From NCBI RefSeq assembly GCF_019175385.1, contig NC_083344.1, positions 56,482,782 to 56,546,781 on the forward strand: a stretch of 64,000 nucleotides of DNA, given 5' to 3'. Made by a program: the position numbers and the translations under genes. A model generated the notes under the pieces. The model did not search any database and was not told the DNA's origin. It saw only the letters and a list, made by a program, of their open reading frames with translations. Each line of letters begins with the position of its first letter. Position 1 is the first letter of the stretch. The DNA comes from Lycium barbarum. Its lineage: Eukaryota; Streptophyta; Magnoliopsida; Solanales; Solanaceae. Positions 45,901 through 56,671 of the stretch are shown here, in pieces.

Positions 45901-45969
45901 ACCTCGTGTCCGTTACTAATATCATTTAATTTACACACTTTCCAACGCATGAGAACACGGGATGTAACA
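42918..45969 (-). repeat. 3' LTR of C, main portion right of B
   Basis: 3052 bp continuing the C LTR to its start at 45969 (minus strand TGTTACATCCCG). Contains the three-hairpin cluster (42943-43000), hairpin units CCCTC/GAGGG (about 43246-43259), and splice-like signals on the minus strand: acceptor ending at 43697, 49-nt block 43648-43696, donor GTATGT at 43647. A donor-like AAG|GTAATA lies at 44181. Confidence 0.9.
42943..43000 (-). other. Three-hairpin cluster in C 3' LTR
   Basis: On the minus strand: CAGTAC/GTACTG, then a C-run/G-run stem with loop TTTCTTC, then a TGCG/CGCA stem. The matching copy in the 5' LTR is at about 49971-50028. Confidence 0.55.
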
Positions 45970-48900
45970 TCCTTCCGCCCTTTAGAACATTCGTCCTCGA
46001 ATGATAAACTTGTCCTGCACTCCCAATACTTCCTCAAGTGTCCTTTTATTGAATTATGCCTTTCACATATCTCTTTCGTTGGTCGATTCCTTTCAATTTA
46101 TTATAACGCATTGCAGATCTCTAAGTAACCATTCCTGTAATATTTCTTCTTGCTCTTGCCTCTTGTCTTTACTTTCCTCTTTATTTTGCAGTTGGTTGAT
46201 GGTTGTATTACGACCTCTTCTGCTGAAATCTTACTTCATCTCTGGCGCATTTAGTCATAACTCGATTTTTCTTCTTCTATAAGTTACTACCTTAAGATTT
46301 ATCGTTCAATTTGTTTTACCTCTTAATCTTTACATAAAATTTTATAACGTGTAGACATCCCTCGTTGACTTATTAGACTTTTACAATCCCTGGGATGTTT
46401 CATGCCTCTAGTAACCTGTAGACCCTTCGTAGACTCTACGAATAAAATGAAATTTTTCAAGGTGTACATTATTTTACTTCAATAACCTTACATTACTCTG
46501 TTGTTTCAATCCATATTCTGGAATCTTCGGCCTTACGTATCACTTCTCGACTTTATTTTTAAACGATTTTAGCTGTCACCCTACTTTTTAGCTCTTAATC
46601 TTAATCCTTAGTGTTGGCTATCAAGTAGCGCTAGAGTTCCCTCATATAGTAACTTTACATAGCTGCTTTGCGATCTGACTGGTATAATTCTGAAGGAATT
46701 TTTGATTTGACATATAAATTCACTGTCATCCAGTAACCCGCTTGTTCTGATCGTCTCGCTTAAACCATTTCCCTTAATCCAACTTATAACACTTTAGGCA
46801 TATTATCTCGTGTTGTTTCTTTATATTTAATTCAAACTCTTCTATTGCCTCTTTACCCAGATTTTGCTCTTAGTTTTTCTGTCACACATTATGTTGCAAT
46901 CTTTACAAGAATATGCGAAGGTGCTCAAATTAGCCCGAGAAATACCTTAGTGTCGTTTCACTATTCTTCATGCTTTACCTTGCATTCTCCTCTCATATCT
47001 TACAATCGGTATCAGGATAAATCTTCAGTTCAACCATGGCCATGTCCTATTTTCCCTCAGTACTAATTTTATTTTGGTAATTTGTCTTAGACCATCTTTA
47101 CATCTTTCCTTAATGTACCCAAAATATCGCAACCGCATTGTTATTACTGAATCCTTACTCTTCTTATCAAGTACTCACTTGGTCTCATTCTTAGCATACA
47201 AATATTCGTAGGTTGCATAACTATTCTTGTACAACTTGTATAAAATATATCCAATCTTAGTCATAGTCTTTCCTTCTCTTGGTTCATTATGCTTTACATA
47301 ACTCATTTGTTCCTCAAACCTACAGTCCTTTAAGGATTTCACTATTTCCGAGGTGAAGTCATATACACGCAGTACTCTTTTATGCCTTATGCTCTTTCAC
47401 CCTTGTTGTGTACCCAACACTGATTTCTAACTTACTCAAAATCATATCAAGTTCGTCTTAATAGTGGTCTTATCTTATCACCTTGTCGTCCTAGTACACC
47501 TTTAAGTTCGTAGATATTTTTATTTTATACTCGTACTCAATTAATTACGTCTATCTTGGTTGCTTCCTCTAGTATTCCCTTACCATTTCTCTAGTCTATG
47601 TCCATATTTTATTCTGTGCACAAGAAGTCTCATGCTACCTCTGTATCCTTCGGAAAACACTACTTCTGCATAATCCGTTTCTCATTTTCAAAACGTATTC
47701 TGTTCATCCCTATTTGTTCTTATCATCCCAGACATTTTCTAGCACTTATTCTACCTCGTGGTTCATTTTTCTATTGTTTGGTCTTTCACAGTTCCGTCAC
47801 TTATATTACTCGTTTTCTCGGCTATACATGTCATAACCTATTACTACACTGTTATCCCGCTCACTTTCTTCTTATTTCCTTCTTTCAATTAACTCCTTCT
47901 TTTCTTGTGCTCGCTTTCATTTTCGTTATCACATGATCTCTATTCTGAACTTTCCCTCTATCACTTCGTAAGTCTTTCTTATTCGTTCTATACCTTGCCT
48001 TTCTATTTCACATTTGCCTTTATACTTTAGTCGCATAGATCACATCATATCTTTTAGTCACTTCCTCACTAGGATTTGCTCATTTTCATAACAATCCTTA
48101 TTATATTCACATAATATCGTGTTCGTAATCAATCCTATAGTGTAACACTTCTTGACCTTATTCACGATTCTTACTATGGTTTAATTACACTCTGTGGAGT
48201 AGGCGTACTTAACCTTTTACCCTTTCGAGTTAATCTTAACCTTAATACTTGACACGCTGTCTTATCAATACATTCATATTCGTTACAATTCTTCTTCCGC
48301 TGTACTCTTGTCTCAATCATACTATTACTCCCTTTAACTATAAACTCGTCGTAATTTATCCCTACTTATCAATTCAGTCGATACCTCAATATAACGCTCT
48401 ATTAAGATTTGCCACCCTTTTCTAAATCATCCCTTAGTATCACAAGCCCTTCCAAATTATCCTAGCATTTCTTTTTTACCATATCAATATCGATCTCATA
48501 ATTACTATTACTATCAATTCAACAGTTAACTTTATTTCTAGAATTCAGACTTACAACTTGGTCAAATCCTATCATTACTGTTGACACGACCTTTCAAGAC
48601 ATATTACGAACTTATATGTCATTCCCTTTTTATTCCTAGGAAAATTTTGGTAGAGTTTCCTCTGTATTTCTTACTATCCCAAAACCTGCACGCAGGAAAT
48701 ACCAACAATGTCTCACAGGGCCAACATATATATGTATATATATAGCATATCATAGCCACACAGGGCTCCCAATACCAACAACTGTATGAAAATGATGAAC
48801 TTACCTCGTATGTCCAACTCAAACTATACCTGTTATACTTTTTTGTTTACTTCCCCTTTTTAATCTTTAGCTGCATTTCAATCATACCTGCAACATTCAT

Positions 48901-49368
48901 ACCATATCTAACATATACCCTGCTTACCATTACTTATCTTTTTACTGATTTCTTGAGCTTCTCCTGTTCACACTTTATAATTGAACTTATCATCAATATA
49001 TACATCCAATCCACTTTCTTACTATACTTACAATAACTTACCTTGATGATGTCCAGTTTTCCATTCTGTATATACAAATTTTGATAACGTAACCTCGATG
49101 AAATATCTTTCCTCTGTAACTCCCAGTAGCATCATTTACCTTCTCTTGTCGACACCACTCTCCAGCTGAAATCAAAAGTCAGTATATAAGGGATATCATT
49201 TCCTATCTCTTGGCTCAATCGCACGATCTAGAGTAAGAAGGAAAGGTAACATCCTAAATGTCCTGTAGCTTCCTATTTATAGATGTGGTGCACAACACAC
49301 TGATAAACAAGACTCTACTAGACACGGTCTGTAGACACTCCGAGGATGAACTGCTCTGATACCACTTC
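45970..49368 (-). mobile_element. Internal region of C: non-coding, purine-rich sense strand
   Basis: 3.4 kb with no recognisable protein; the longest frames are about 60-110 codons and unconvincing. The sense (minus) strand is strikingly purine-rich. The pre-PPT hairpin (45988-46003, CATTCG/CGAATG, loop AGGA) and purine tract (45970-45982) lie at the 3' end. Parts near 48181-48300 match D at 270-375. The region seems to serve as carried RNA rather than as a gene. Confidence 0.7.
49276..49364 (-). other. PBS and GTGCAC leader hairpin of C
   Basis: Primer site (minus strand TGGTATCAGAGC) at 49353-49364. The leader hairpin at 49276-49307 has lower stem TTTAT/ATAAA, upper stem GTGTG/CACAT with a G-T pair, and loop TTGTGCAC with palindrome GTGCAC (49288-49293). 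Preserved although C encodes no protein. Confidence 0.75.
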
Positions 49369-49561
49369 TGTCACGACCCAACCCCGTGGGCCATGACTAG
49401 TGCCCGAGCTGGACACTCGTATACGTACCTGTTAGATATAGGCAAACTGATTCTAAAGAACAATATGGAAATTTGTAAAAGAACCTCAAAGGTTCATAAC
49501 ATCATCATATATAGGTATCCAGATAACCTGTCTCCTGAGGAGTCACAACTAATCAAAATAT

Positions 49562-49717
49562 AATATGATACGCAAGCCGACAAGGCTGCCATTACATGTC
49601 AATATGATACGCAAGCCGACAAGGCTGCCATGACATATCAATACCATGCGCAAGCCGACAAGGCTACCACTACATATCAATACCATGTGCAGGCCGACAA
49701 GGCGGCCACTACAGACG
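49562..49717. repeat. 39-bp tandem repeat, four units (C 5' LTR)
   Basis: Counterpart of 31609-31764; the two arrays have the same copy number and differ by scattered substitutions. Confidence 0.85.
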
Positions 49718-50245
49718 AACATATCCATAGCACATCGTATAGACACAGCTGAACAAAACTTATACACAACCCACATATATGTCTACAAACCTCTAAGAGT
49801 ATCGATAGTGAAATATGACGGGACAGGGCCCTGCCGTACCCCTGCATAAACATATATGTATACACATCAAAATATTTGTACCAAAAGTATAGGCTCCGGA
49901 ACAATGGAGCTCCCCATGACAGCTGAGTAGAAGTCCTAGGCTGCAGGATCACCAAATCGACTATCCGTACTTGCGGACATGAAACGCAGCCCCCCGAAGA
50001 AAGGGGGGTCAGTACGAGATATGTACTGAGTATATAAAGCATGAAATACAATAAAGAGGATCATGACAAAAATAGAGATTATAGGAGACAAGTATGACAT
50101 CTAAAATACCAATACACTTGCCTTATGAAACGTAAAACATGCATGTCAATATCATATATCATACCCGGCCCATTATGGGACTCGGTGAATAAAGTCATCA
50201 CATACCATCCTTGGCGCCATAATCACATCATCATATCATCATATG

Positions 50246-50265
50246 ATCATCATCATCATCATCAT

Positions 50266-50320
<55 letters not shown>
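50246..50320. repeat. Compound (ATC)n(TA)n microsatellite
   Basis: About eight ATC units followed by about 25 TA units. The allelic position in the other C LTR (about 43205-43236) has only a few units of each, so the expansion arose after C inserted. Confidence 0.9.
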
Positions 50321-50322
<2 letters not shown>

Positions 50323-52989
50323 GTACCCGGCCCTCTAGAGAGGGACTCGGTGAGCAATGCAGTGACACTGTGCACGAGAACATACCCGGCCCGGGACTCG
50401 GTGAAAGATACATTATGGCATGCACGAGCAGAGTAGTGAGCAACCACATATAAACTAAACCATCATCCGAGACTCAATAGAATAAATAGAATGAATTAAC
50501 ACTTGAGTATCAATGGCGACAGTCGTATCAAGTATTCCTCGAATATCATTATGGATTGTGTCAAATAGAGCTTCAGGAGTCTCTATGAATAGGAGCTTAT
50601 ACATTCGTCGTTTACTCGTTTCATATAAATCATGCCAAAAAGAAAGAAGGGTTAGCTTTACATACCTTGTCGCTTCTCAAGTTAATCATAACTTAGGTCT
50701 TGGGCTTCGCCAATCTACAAACAATACCAAATATGCCAATAATCAAATTAGGTTACTCTTTCAATCAAATCCTTAATTACTTAGAAATCTAACGATATTC
50801 GGGTAACATCTTCCTTAAGCCTAATAATCCTTATGACTCCAATTTAGCCAAAATATTAATCCCAATACCAATATCAATATCAACAAATACATATTCAAAT
50901 AGAATCAAATCCATTCTTAAATCACTTCCCAAACAACCCAGTATACATTCCTACACCGATGCTTGCATACACTTTTTTATTTCCGTATATACATAGTGTA
51001 ACAACAAACATAACAAGAACAACTACAGCCAATTCCACGATATTCCAGCCCCCAAAATAATTCATAACAACCACCAAACAGCCCACATGATAACAACAAC
51101 AATTTATCCGATTTCCCACAATTAATTTCGTAGTTCTCATCCCACAATTTAGCTATGACCTGGATGAATTTAAATATACCTAGGAGAGGAAGATTATTAC
51201 CTTATGTGCCAAGAACTACTCTTTTTTCCATCTTACTTCACTTTAAGGATAGCCCGGATTCAACAACGTGACACAAAGGGAACAACGAGATCGAAGTGAT
51301 TTGCAAAACCCGTGCGTTGTTCTTGATAAAAATCATACCATGCTCCGTTAGAATTGCAACTCACGTTGCTACTATATCAATAAAAAGTTGTGTTGCTTTC
51401 ATAGGGATAGAAGTCACGTTAATGTCCTTCCCAAAATAGAAATATATAAGATTGGACATGTATACTTTTGTTGCTGCCCCAAAGTAGAAACTCACGTACA
51501 ACCTCTCCAAAATGGAAATATTCTGTACTTGCATAATTTTGTTGCTGCCCCAATCCTTAGTCGTACAGGACATATTATCTCTAATTCATAGAGCAACCAA
51601 GTTTTTCTTAGCGTAATGTGGGTCCTACAATAAATGATGACCTTGCAAATAAATTCCAAAAGGTTGCCACCTAACCACCTTATACTTAGCATAGTCATTA
51701 GCTAGTTATTTCCCTTGATTACACGTGCATACCCCCAATTGACACCTATCCATGTACTGATAATTAATACCATTATTAATTCCTTGCTTTCCCACCAAAA
51801 AATCAATTTTTAACCAATTAGCCACATAATTAATTTTTTGATCCAATTCACTTTAATACCAATTATTTTTAATACACTTCGTATATTTATTATCCTAATC
51901 ATGTCGTATAACATAATTTCCGTCCATGACATTGTTTACATAACCAACAAAACAGTCCAACAAACGGCCCATGAGCCAACAACAACATCAAATACAATTT
52001 ACGGTATAATTTTCGTATTTCTCGTCCCACAATTTAGCTATGACTTCAATGAATTTAAATATACTTAGAAGAGGATAATTTTTACCTTATATACCAAGAA
52101 ATGATCTTCTTCCACTTTACTTCCCTTCGAAGTAATCTCCAATTTTTCTATCATCCGGAGAAAATTGACGTGAGCGTAATCTCTACTACGTCGTTCTTCA
52201 CATTTTGCTTCAACGCAAGGAAAGTTCCCTTCTGCCTCAATCGTTGTTGCAAGTTTTGCTGGTAAAACAATTTATCCAAAGTGGGACGAGAGGAAATCAG
52301 TATGAATATAGTTGCTGCCTAATTTAGGATGTTGTAGCCCTTACTCTTTCTATTTTTGGAGCTACTAAATAAGGACATCAAATATTTTTCTTTTGGTGGA
52401 ATGTGGGGTCTGCCCCCCAAATATCTATTTTAGTTGTTACCCATAATTGATGTCTAAAAACGTGTCACCTACAAGAATATCAACTTAGTATTAGTCATAT
52501 ATTGGTCATATGACTCTTGCTTATCATAGTCCCACGTGGACATGGAAATGCACTCACTTGTCCCCTTAATTTTCTAATTGAATCACTTTATCTCCCACTC
52601 TTATTGGTAATTAATTTCTAATCACTGTTATCATACTTTTAAGTCCTAAATCATTTTGGGACTTCATTCCTTGTATACACCGAGTTCTTGATCCTCATGC
52701 TTGAATATAACTAAATTCTCCGGACTCGGATAAATTTACTCATGTTGGACGATTAAATTTTCTAGTCCCAAAATACGGGATATTATAGCTTGGACCGTAT
52801 TTCATTCAAATAAATTTTGAACCTCGACGAAACTTTTTTTCTTCGATTGGTTTAACTTCAAATCCTTACGATACATGTGTACCATCACTTTAACCACCTA
52901 TAAGCTTAGGGGATAACCTCGTCTCCGTTACTAATATCATTTAATTCACACACTTTCCAACGCATGAGGACACGGGATGTAACATTGTT

Positions 52990-54266
52990 TATCAACTTGC
53001 TTCTCAGTTTGAGCGTTCTTTTCAAAGGGGTTCTTGGATTCTTGCATGGTGCCCTTACTCTTTTCCCAATTTGAGGAAGAAGTTCCTCCTTCTTTGTTAT
53101 TGTTCCGTGAACTCACATAGCCTCTCGACTTATTGATTTTGTCTTCCTTGAGACCCTCCACAATCGCAATAGCCGCTTGAAGGGTTTCTTCAATGCTCCC
53201 ATAGTTGTGGAGTCTCATTTGGGAGACAATGTCACTATTTAACTCGGCTCGGAACCGAGTCATAGCATTCCACACTCTTTTTGTTTTTCCTCAAGGTATA
53301 CACCTTCTTGAGTTGTTCTAGCTTGTAGCATTCGGTGACATACTTACGCTGCATGGTGTCCTTCAACTCATACCAAGTAGTTGTGGGAAGAAGCCCAACA
53401 ATTCTCCTTGCCTTCACTTGAGTTTCCCACTATGTGGAGGTGTACCCTTCGAATTGAGCAATGGCGAAAGACGTCTTTTTCACCTCGGACATGTCATTCG
53501 TCAAAAAGATTCTATCACAATGCATCACACAATCAAGAAACGCATCGGGATCACTTCCCCCTTTGAAGGTTGGGAGAGTAATCTTAATGGAATTGAGACT
53601 CGTGTCTCGCCCTTCTCTATAACTGTGGTCTCCGTTGAAATCTCCATCATCATCATAACCTCGATGGTCACGACCTTGATACCCTTCACGAGCTTGGTAC
53701 CCTTCTTGCCTACCCATGAGAGGGTTAAGACCATGCCTTCTACCCCTTCCTCGATAACCTCCTTGTGCTTGCCCTCGGTGCGTCCAACCTTGGTCACCAT
53801 AACGTTTGTGCTCAAAAATAGCTTCTTCTATCACATCCTCATTTTGTTGTTGGATGTTTGGACGGTTTTGGGGTGCCATTGGTGCATGTGGGTCTGAATC
53901 ATTTGGTGTTGGGTCGTTTGAGATTTGATCTTGTGGGGGTGGGTTGTTTCTTTGGCCTATGGGAATGTTGTTTGGAGGGGTGAGAGTTTTGTTTTGGGGA
54001 GTGGGGTTATATAGATGATGGAAAGTACAGGGTGACAATGTAAGTGAAGTGTTTCGAGTAGCTCCACCTATGCCTCCTTGGTATTGCACTGGGGGTGAAT
54101 ACGAGACCTCCCTACTACCTCCATCAATTGCTTCCACCCCACTTTCCAAGGTTTCCACTCGACCATCTATACTTCCCACCTTGTCATTTAAGGCTTGCAA
54201 GGCCCTCATTACATCAACTAATGTGAGTTCCCTGGTGGGGACTTGTGTTTCATCTTCCGTAGCCAT
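52990..54266 (-). pseudogene. gag: Gag of element J, N-terminal and central part
   Basis: Minus-strand frame starting at ATG 54266. The N-terminal region has a short coiled-coil-like segment and a Pro/Gln/Asn-rich linker. A retrotransposon Gag domain lies at about 53520-53130 (motifs FKGGSDPDAFLDC, FAIAQFEG, RRIVGLLP). Breaks: TAG near 53430 where Trp is expected, and a frameshift/deletion around 53270. The frame is then cut by element C at 52985-52989 and resumes at 31415. It would form the particle shell of J; no pol is present. Confidence 0.8.
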
Positions 54267-55842
54267 GGTACCTATTCAAGACACTCAACAAAACAAGAAA
54301 ACATGTTAGGTTAGTAAAATCAACTCTCAATCTCTCAGGTATGCTCACCTTTAGTTGCCTCACAACTTGCTCCGGCTACTCTTGGTCGGAATGGATTCTT
54401 GTTAGACTAAGAAAGACGGACGACTCAATTTCAATCTAACAGACTTGAACCAAGAAATTAACAATGAAGCAAAAATGAAGAAAAGCACGAAAAGAATTAG
54501 CACGAAAGAAATGCGGACACAAGAACTAGTAAACACGAAGTAGGAATAACTACTAAATGGCTACTAGTTGAGACACACAAGAAAATGGAATGAAAAAATC
54601 GAGAAAAACAACTAAAATTTCGGGCTCGATTAGGTGATAACTTGAAAACACGACCGTGAAGCCCCAATTGATCCAAGGTATCAATTTGAAATAACTAAAA
54701 AATTTAAATTTCTATACTTTTTTTTTTAGTTTCCTACCAAAGGACTAGGGACACAAAATCATACAAGCACTCCTAAGAAAATTTCGAACTTGAAATGAAT
54801 TAGAAGTGATAGGAAGATGAAGGAATCAAAAACAAATCAAGAATGAATCACCTGATCGAGCTTGTTGAAATTGGACTTACACGACCAAGTGGTGGTGTTT
54901 CACGGTCCGTATAAGTTTTTCATGGGCCGCATAAGTATTTCACGATCAACAAATGACTTTGCACGAACTCAAGATCCTCTTTCAAGAACCACCTTCCTTG
55001 GACTTTAACGGTTCGTAAAATATGGCTCGTATAAGTGGTCATGTAACAAGACCAACTTGAGGCAGAATGTTGGTTTTTGGGGCCAAGTTTCATGGACAGG
55101 ACTTCTCAACTTTCACGGACTGTATAATAAAATATGGTCCGTATAACTTGGTCCGTATTTTAAGTTCAGTGTGAGGCAAAAACTCCAACTTCAAGCTCGC
55201 CTTCCACGGACCCAGCCTTGAGTTTCACGGACCGTGTAATATTTTATGGTCTGTGGAACTCGTCCATATAACACGATCTCGGAAAGGCTTCAGTTGGCTC
55301 GGGATTTGTGCAATATTCTTCGATTTTTCTGACCTAATGGGACCCAACCAACCTAGAACTTTCCTTTCTTGGCCCAACAAACACTTTTCTTGATTTATTT
55401 GGGAAAAATTTGGATCTAACTTTCCCTTTTGGGTCTTCTTCTTAAGATGAAGATATGAATGTCTTCAAGAACGTGAAGAACATTCAAATTTCCAAGTACC
55501 TTCATTCCAACTCCTTTTTGCTCCAATTTTAAGATCTAAGCTCCTTCTCACTTGGAGAACAAAGCCCAATGGTTATCAACCTTCAATTTCACAAAATTTT
55601 CAACACCCACCAAATGTTCTTCAACTTTTTTCAAAAGCTTCAACTCAAAAATGGTGGATTCTTCAATATTGACCCGATTGACACGAAATTCGAAGATTTG
55701 AACCCCTAACGTACTAAGGAACAAGAATCTAATATCAAAACAACAAAACAAACACAATTTTTTTAGGGTTTTTCTAGGATTTTTGATTTTTTTTTATAGT
55801 AACAAATCCTAGGCTTGATTTGATAGAACAAATCTAATCCAA
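54267..55842 (-). other. Long untranslated leader of J with repeated CCGTATAA motifs
   Basis: About 1.6 kb between the primer site and gag without a convincing ORF. Between 54900 and 55270 it contains at least eight variants of TTTCACGGTCCGTATAAGT in the plus orientation (for example near 54900, 54920, 55005, 55022, 55112, 55133, 55150, 55224). Their sense orientation is the complement (TTATACGGACCGTGAAA-like). The role is unknown. Confidence 0.5.
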
Positions 55843-55854
55843 GCTCTGATACCA
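55843..55854 (-). other. Primer-binding site of J
   Basis: GCTCTGATACCA on the plus strand, complement of TGGTATCAGAGC, two bases inside the 5' LTR boundary. It establishes that J is on the minus strand with its 5' LTR on the right. Confidence 0.9.
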
Positions 55855-55856
55855 AT

Positions 55857-56484
55857 TGATGCAAGAACGGAAATGAAAACAATAATAAAATGCAAGAAAT
55901 AAAAGAGATAGATAATTTGACACAAATTAGACTCAATTTAGCAACCAAAGGTATAGAAAACTAAGACCTCTAAATTTAAGAACAAGAAGCAACCAAATTC
56001 TTAGGAAGACCAAGAGGGATTAGAATCCCTAATAACCTATCCTCTCAACAATCGCCCAATCCAAGGCTAAGCAATCACTCAACTCTCAAGAGTTACAATA
56101 TAAAAATATCAAGTAATAATAATAAAAAAATAATCTAAGTCTTCCAAATGAAAGAAACTACTATTTATACTAAAGCTCAAAAGAAGACAACTACATTATT
56201 ACACTTTTACCCTTAATGAAGTAAGGGCCTTGTTTGGGGATGTCTTCTTTTGGGAAAAGAACTTGAAATTGCAAATCTTCAAGTATTAACCACATTGCAA
56301 GCATGGCCATATTCAAACCTCTTCTCCAAACCATCCTTCCAAGCAATCTTCCAAACATGAGATCCTTGGTATGGCACTAATGCATACTCACGAGCGCCTA
56401 TCTTCATGTGCAACCCTTGTGATGTTTGGGGTTCCTTGACTTTATTCCACATAGGTGGTTTTTGGGGCAACTAGGATTGCATCA
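55857..56484 (-). repeat. 5' LTR of element J
   Basis: 628 bp with perfect 8-bp inverted ends TGATGCAA...TTGCATCA; pairs with 29314-29936. No TSD matches across J. Confidence 0.85.
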
Positions 56485-56671
56485 CTTCGAGGGCGATTGT
56501 GAGGCAACACCTCATGAGGCTTAAGACGAAGAAGGAGTAGATGAGAACATTAGAAGTATTATCCTGCACACCATGGACGCGGGGTTAAATTAAGGTATGC
56601 TCCTTCCTCACACTTTCGGTATGAACCACTTGGTAAGAACATGAAAGAACGGGAAGAATGTGATGATTATG
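56485..56671 (+). pseudogene. Fragment L, left part: K-like gag N-terminus on plus strand
   Basis: About 190 bp whose sequence around ATCCTGCACACCATGGAC resembles the minus strand of K near 29290. It is the same coding head in the opposite orientation, interrupted at 56671 by LTR I (TSD TTATG) and continuing at 63618. Confidence 0.6.

Larger units (their letters stand above)
31416..52984 (-). mobile_element. Element C (minus strand): non-coding Tekay-like element (LARD)
   Basis: 3' LTR 31416-45969 (interrupted by B), internal region 45970-49368, 5' LTR 49369-52984. TSD TTGTT at 31411-31415 and 52985-52989, within J gag. The internal 3.4 kb has no gag or pol, but the initiator-Met primer site, leader hairpin, pre-PPT hairpin and purine tract are intact. 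The LTRs differ at roughly 29 of the 577 bp compared (about 5%), so C is clearly older than B. The LTR end TGTCACGACC (plus) is the complement of the GGTCGTGACA end of A and B. Confidence 0.9.
49369..52984 (-). repeat. 5' LTR of element C
   Basis: 3616 bp, uninterrupted copy of the C LTR (the other totals 3629 bp without B). It shows what the B insertion site looked like (near 49941-49945). Lacks about 70 bp present in the other copy near 43490-43570 and carries an expanded microsatellite. Confidence 0.9.
29314..56484 (-). mobile_element. Element J (minus strand): gag-only LTR retrotransposon
   Basis: 5' LTR 55857-56484, initiator-Met primer site, gag, acidic extension, polypurine tract and 3' LTR 29314-29936. 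After removing element C and one TSD copy (21,574 bp), J is about 5.6 kb. There is no protease, reverse transcriptase or integrase, which resembles the described class of terminal-repeat elements with only GAG. The LTRs differ by about 5% in the ~200 bp I compared. No 5-bp duplication is visible (ATAGG on the left, CTTCG on the right). Confidence 0.8.

Noticed and set aside
46001..48822. Short frames in the C internal region as possible captured host gene
   Set aside because: All short, hydrophobic or low complexity, and on either strand; none has a recognisable domain or conserved counterpart in D.
50125..50449. Frames with poly-His/Ile-Tyr or poly-Asp/Tyr-Ile stretches
   Set aside because: Translation of the (ATC)n(TA)n microsatellite.
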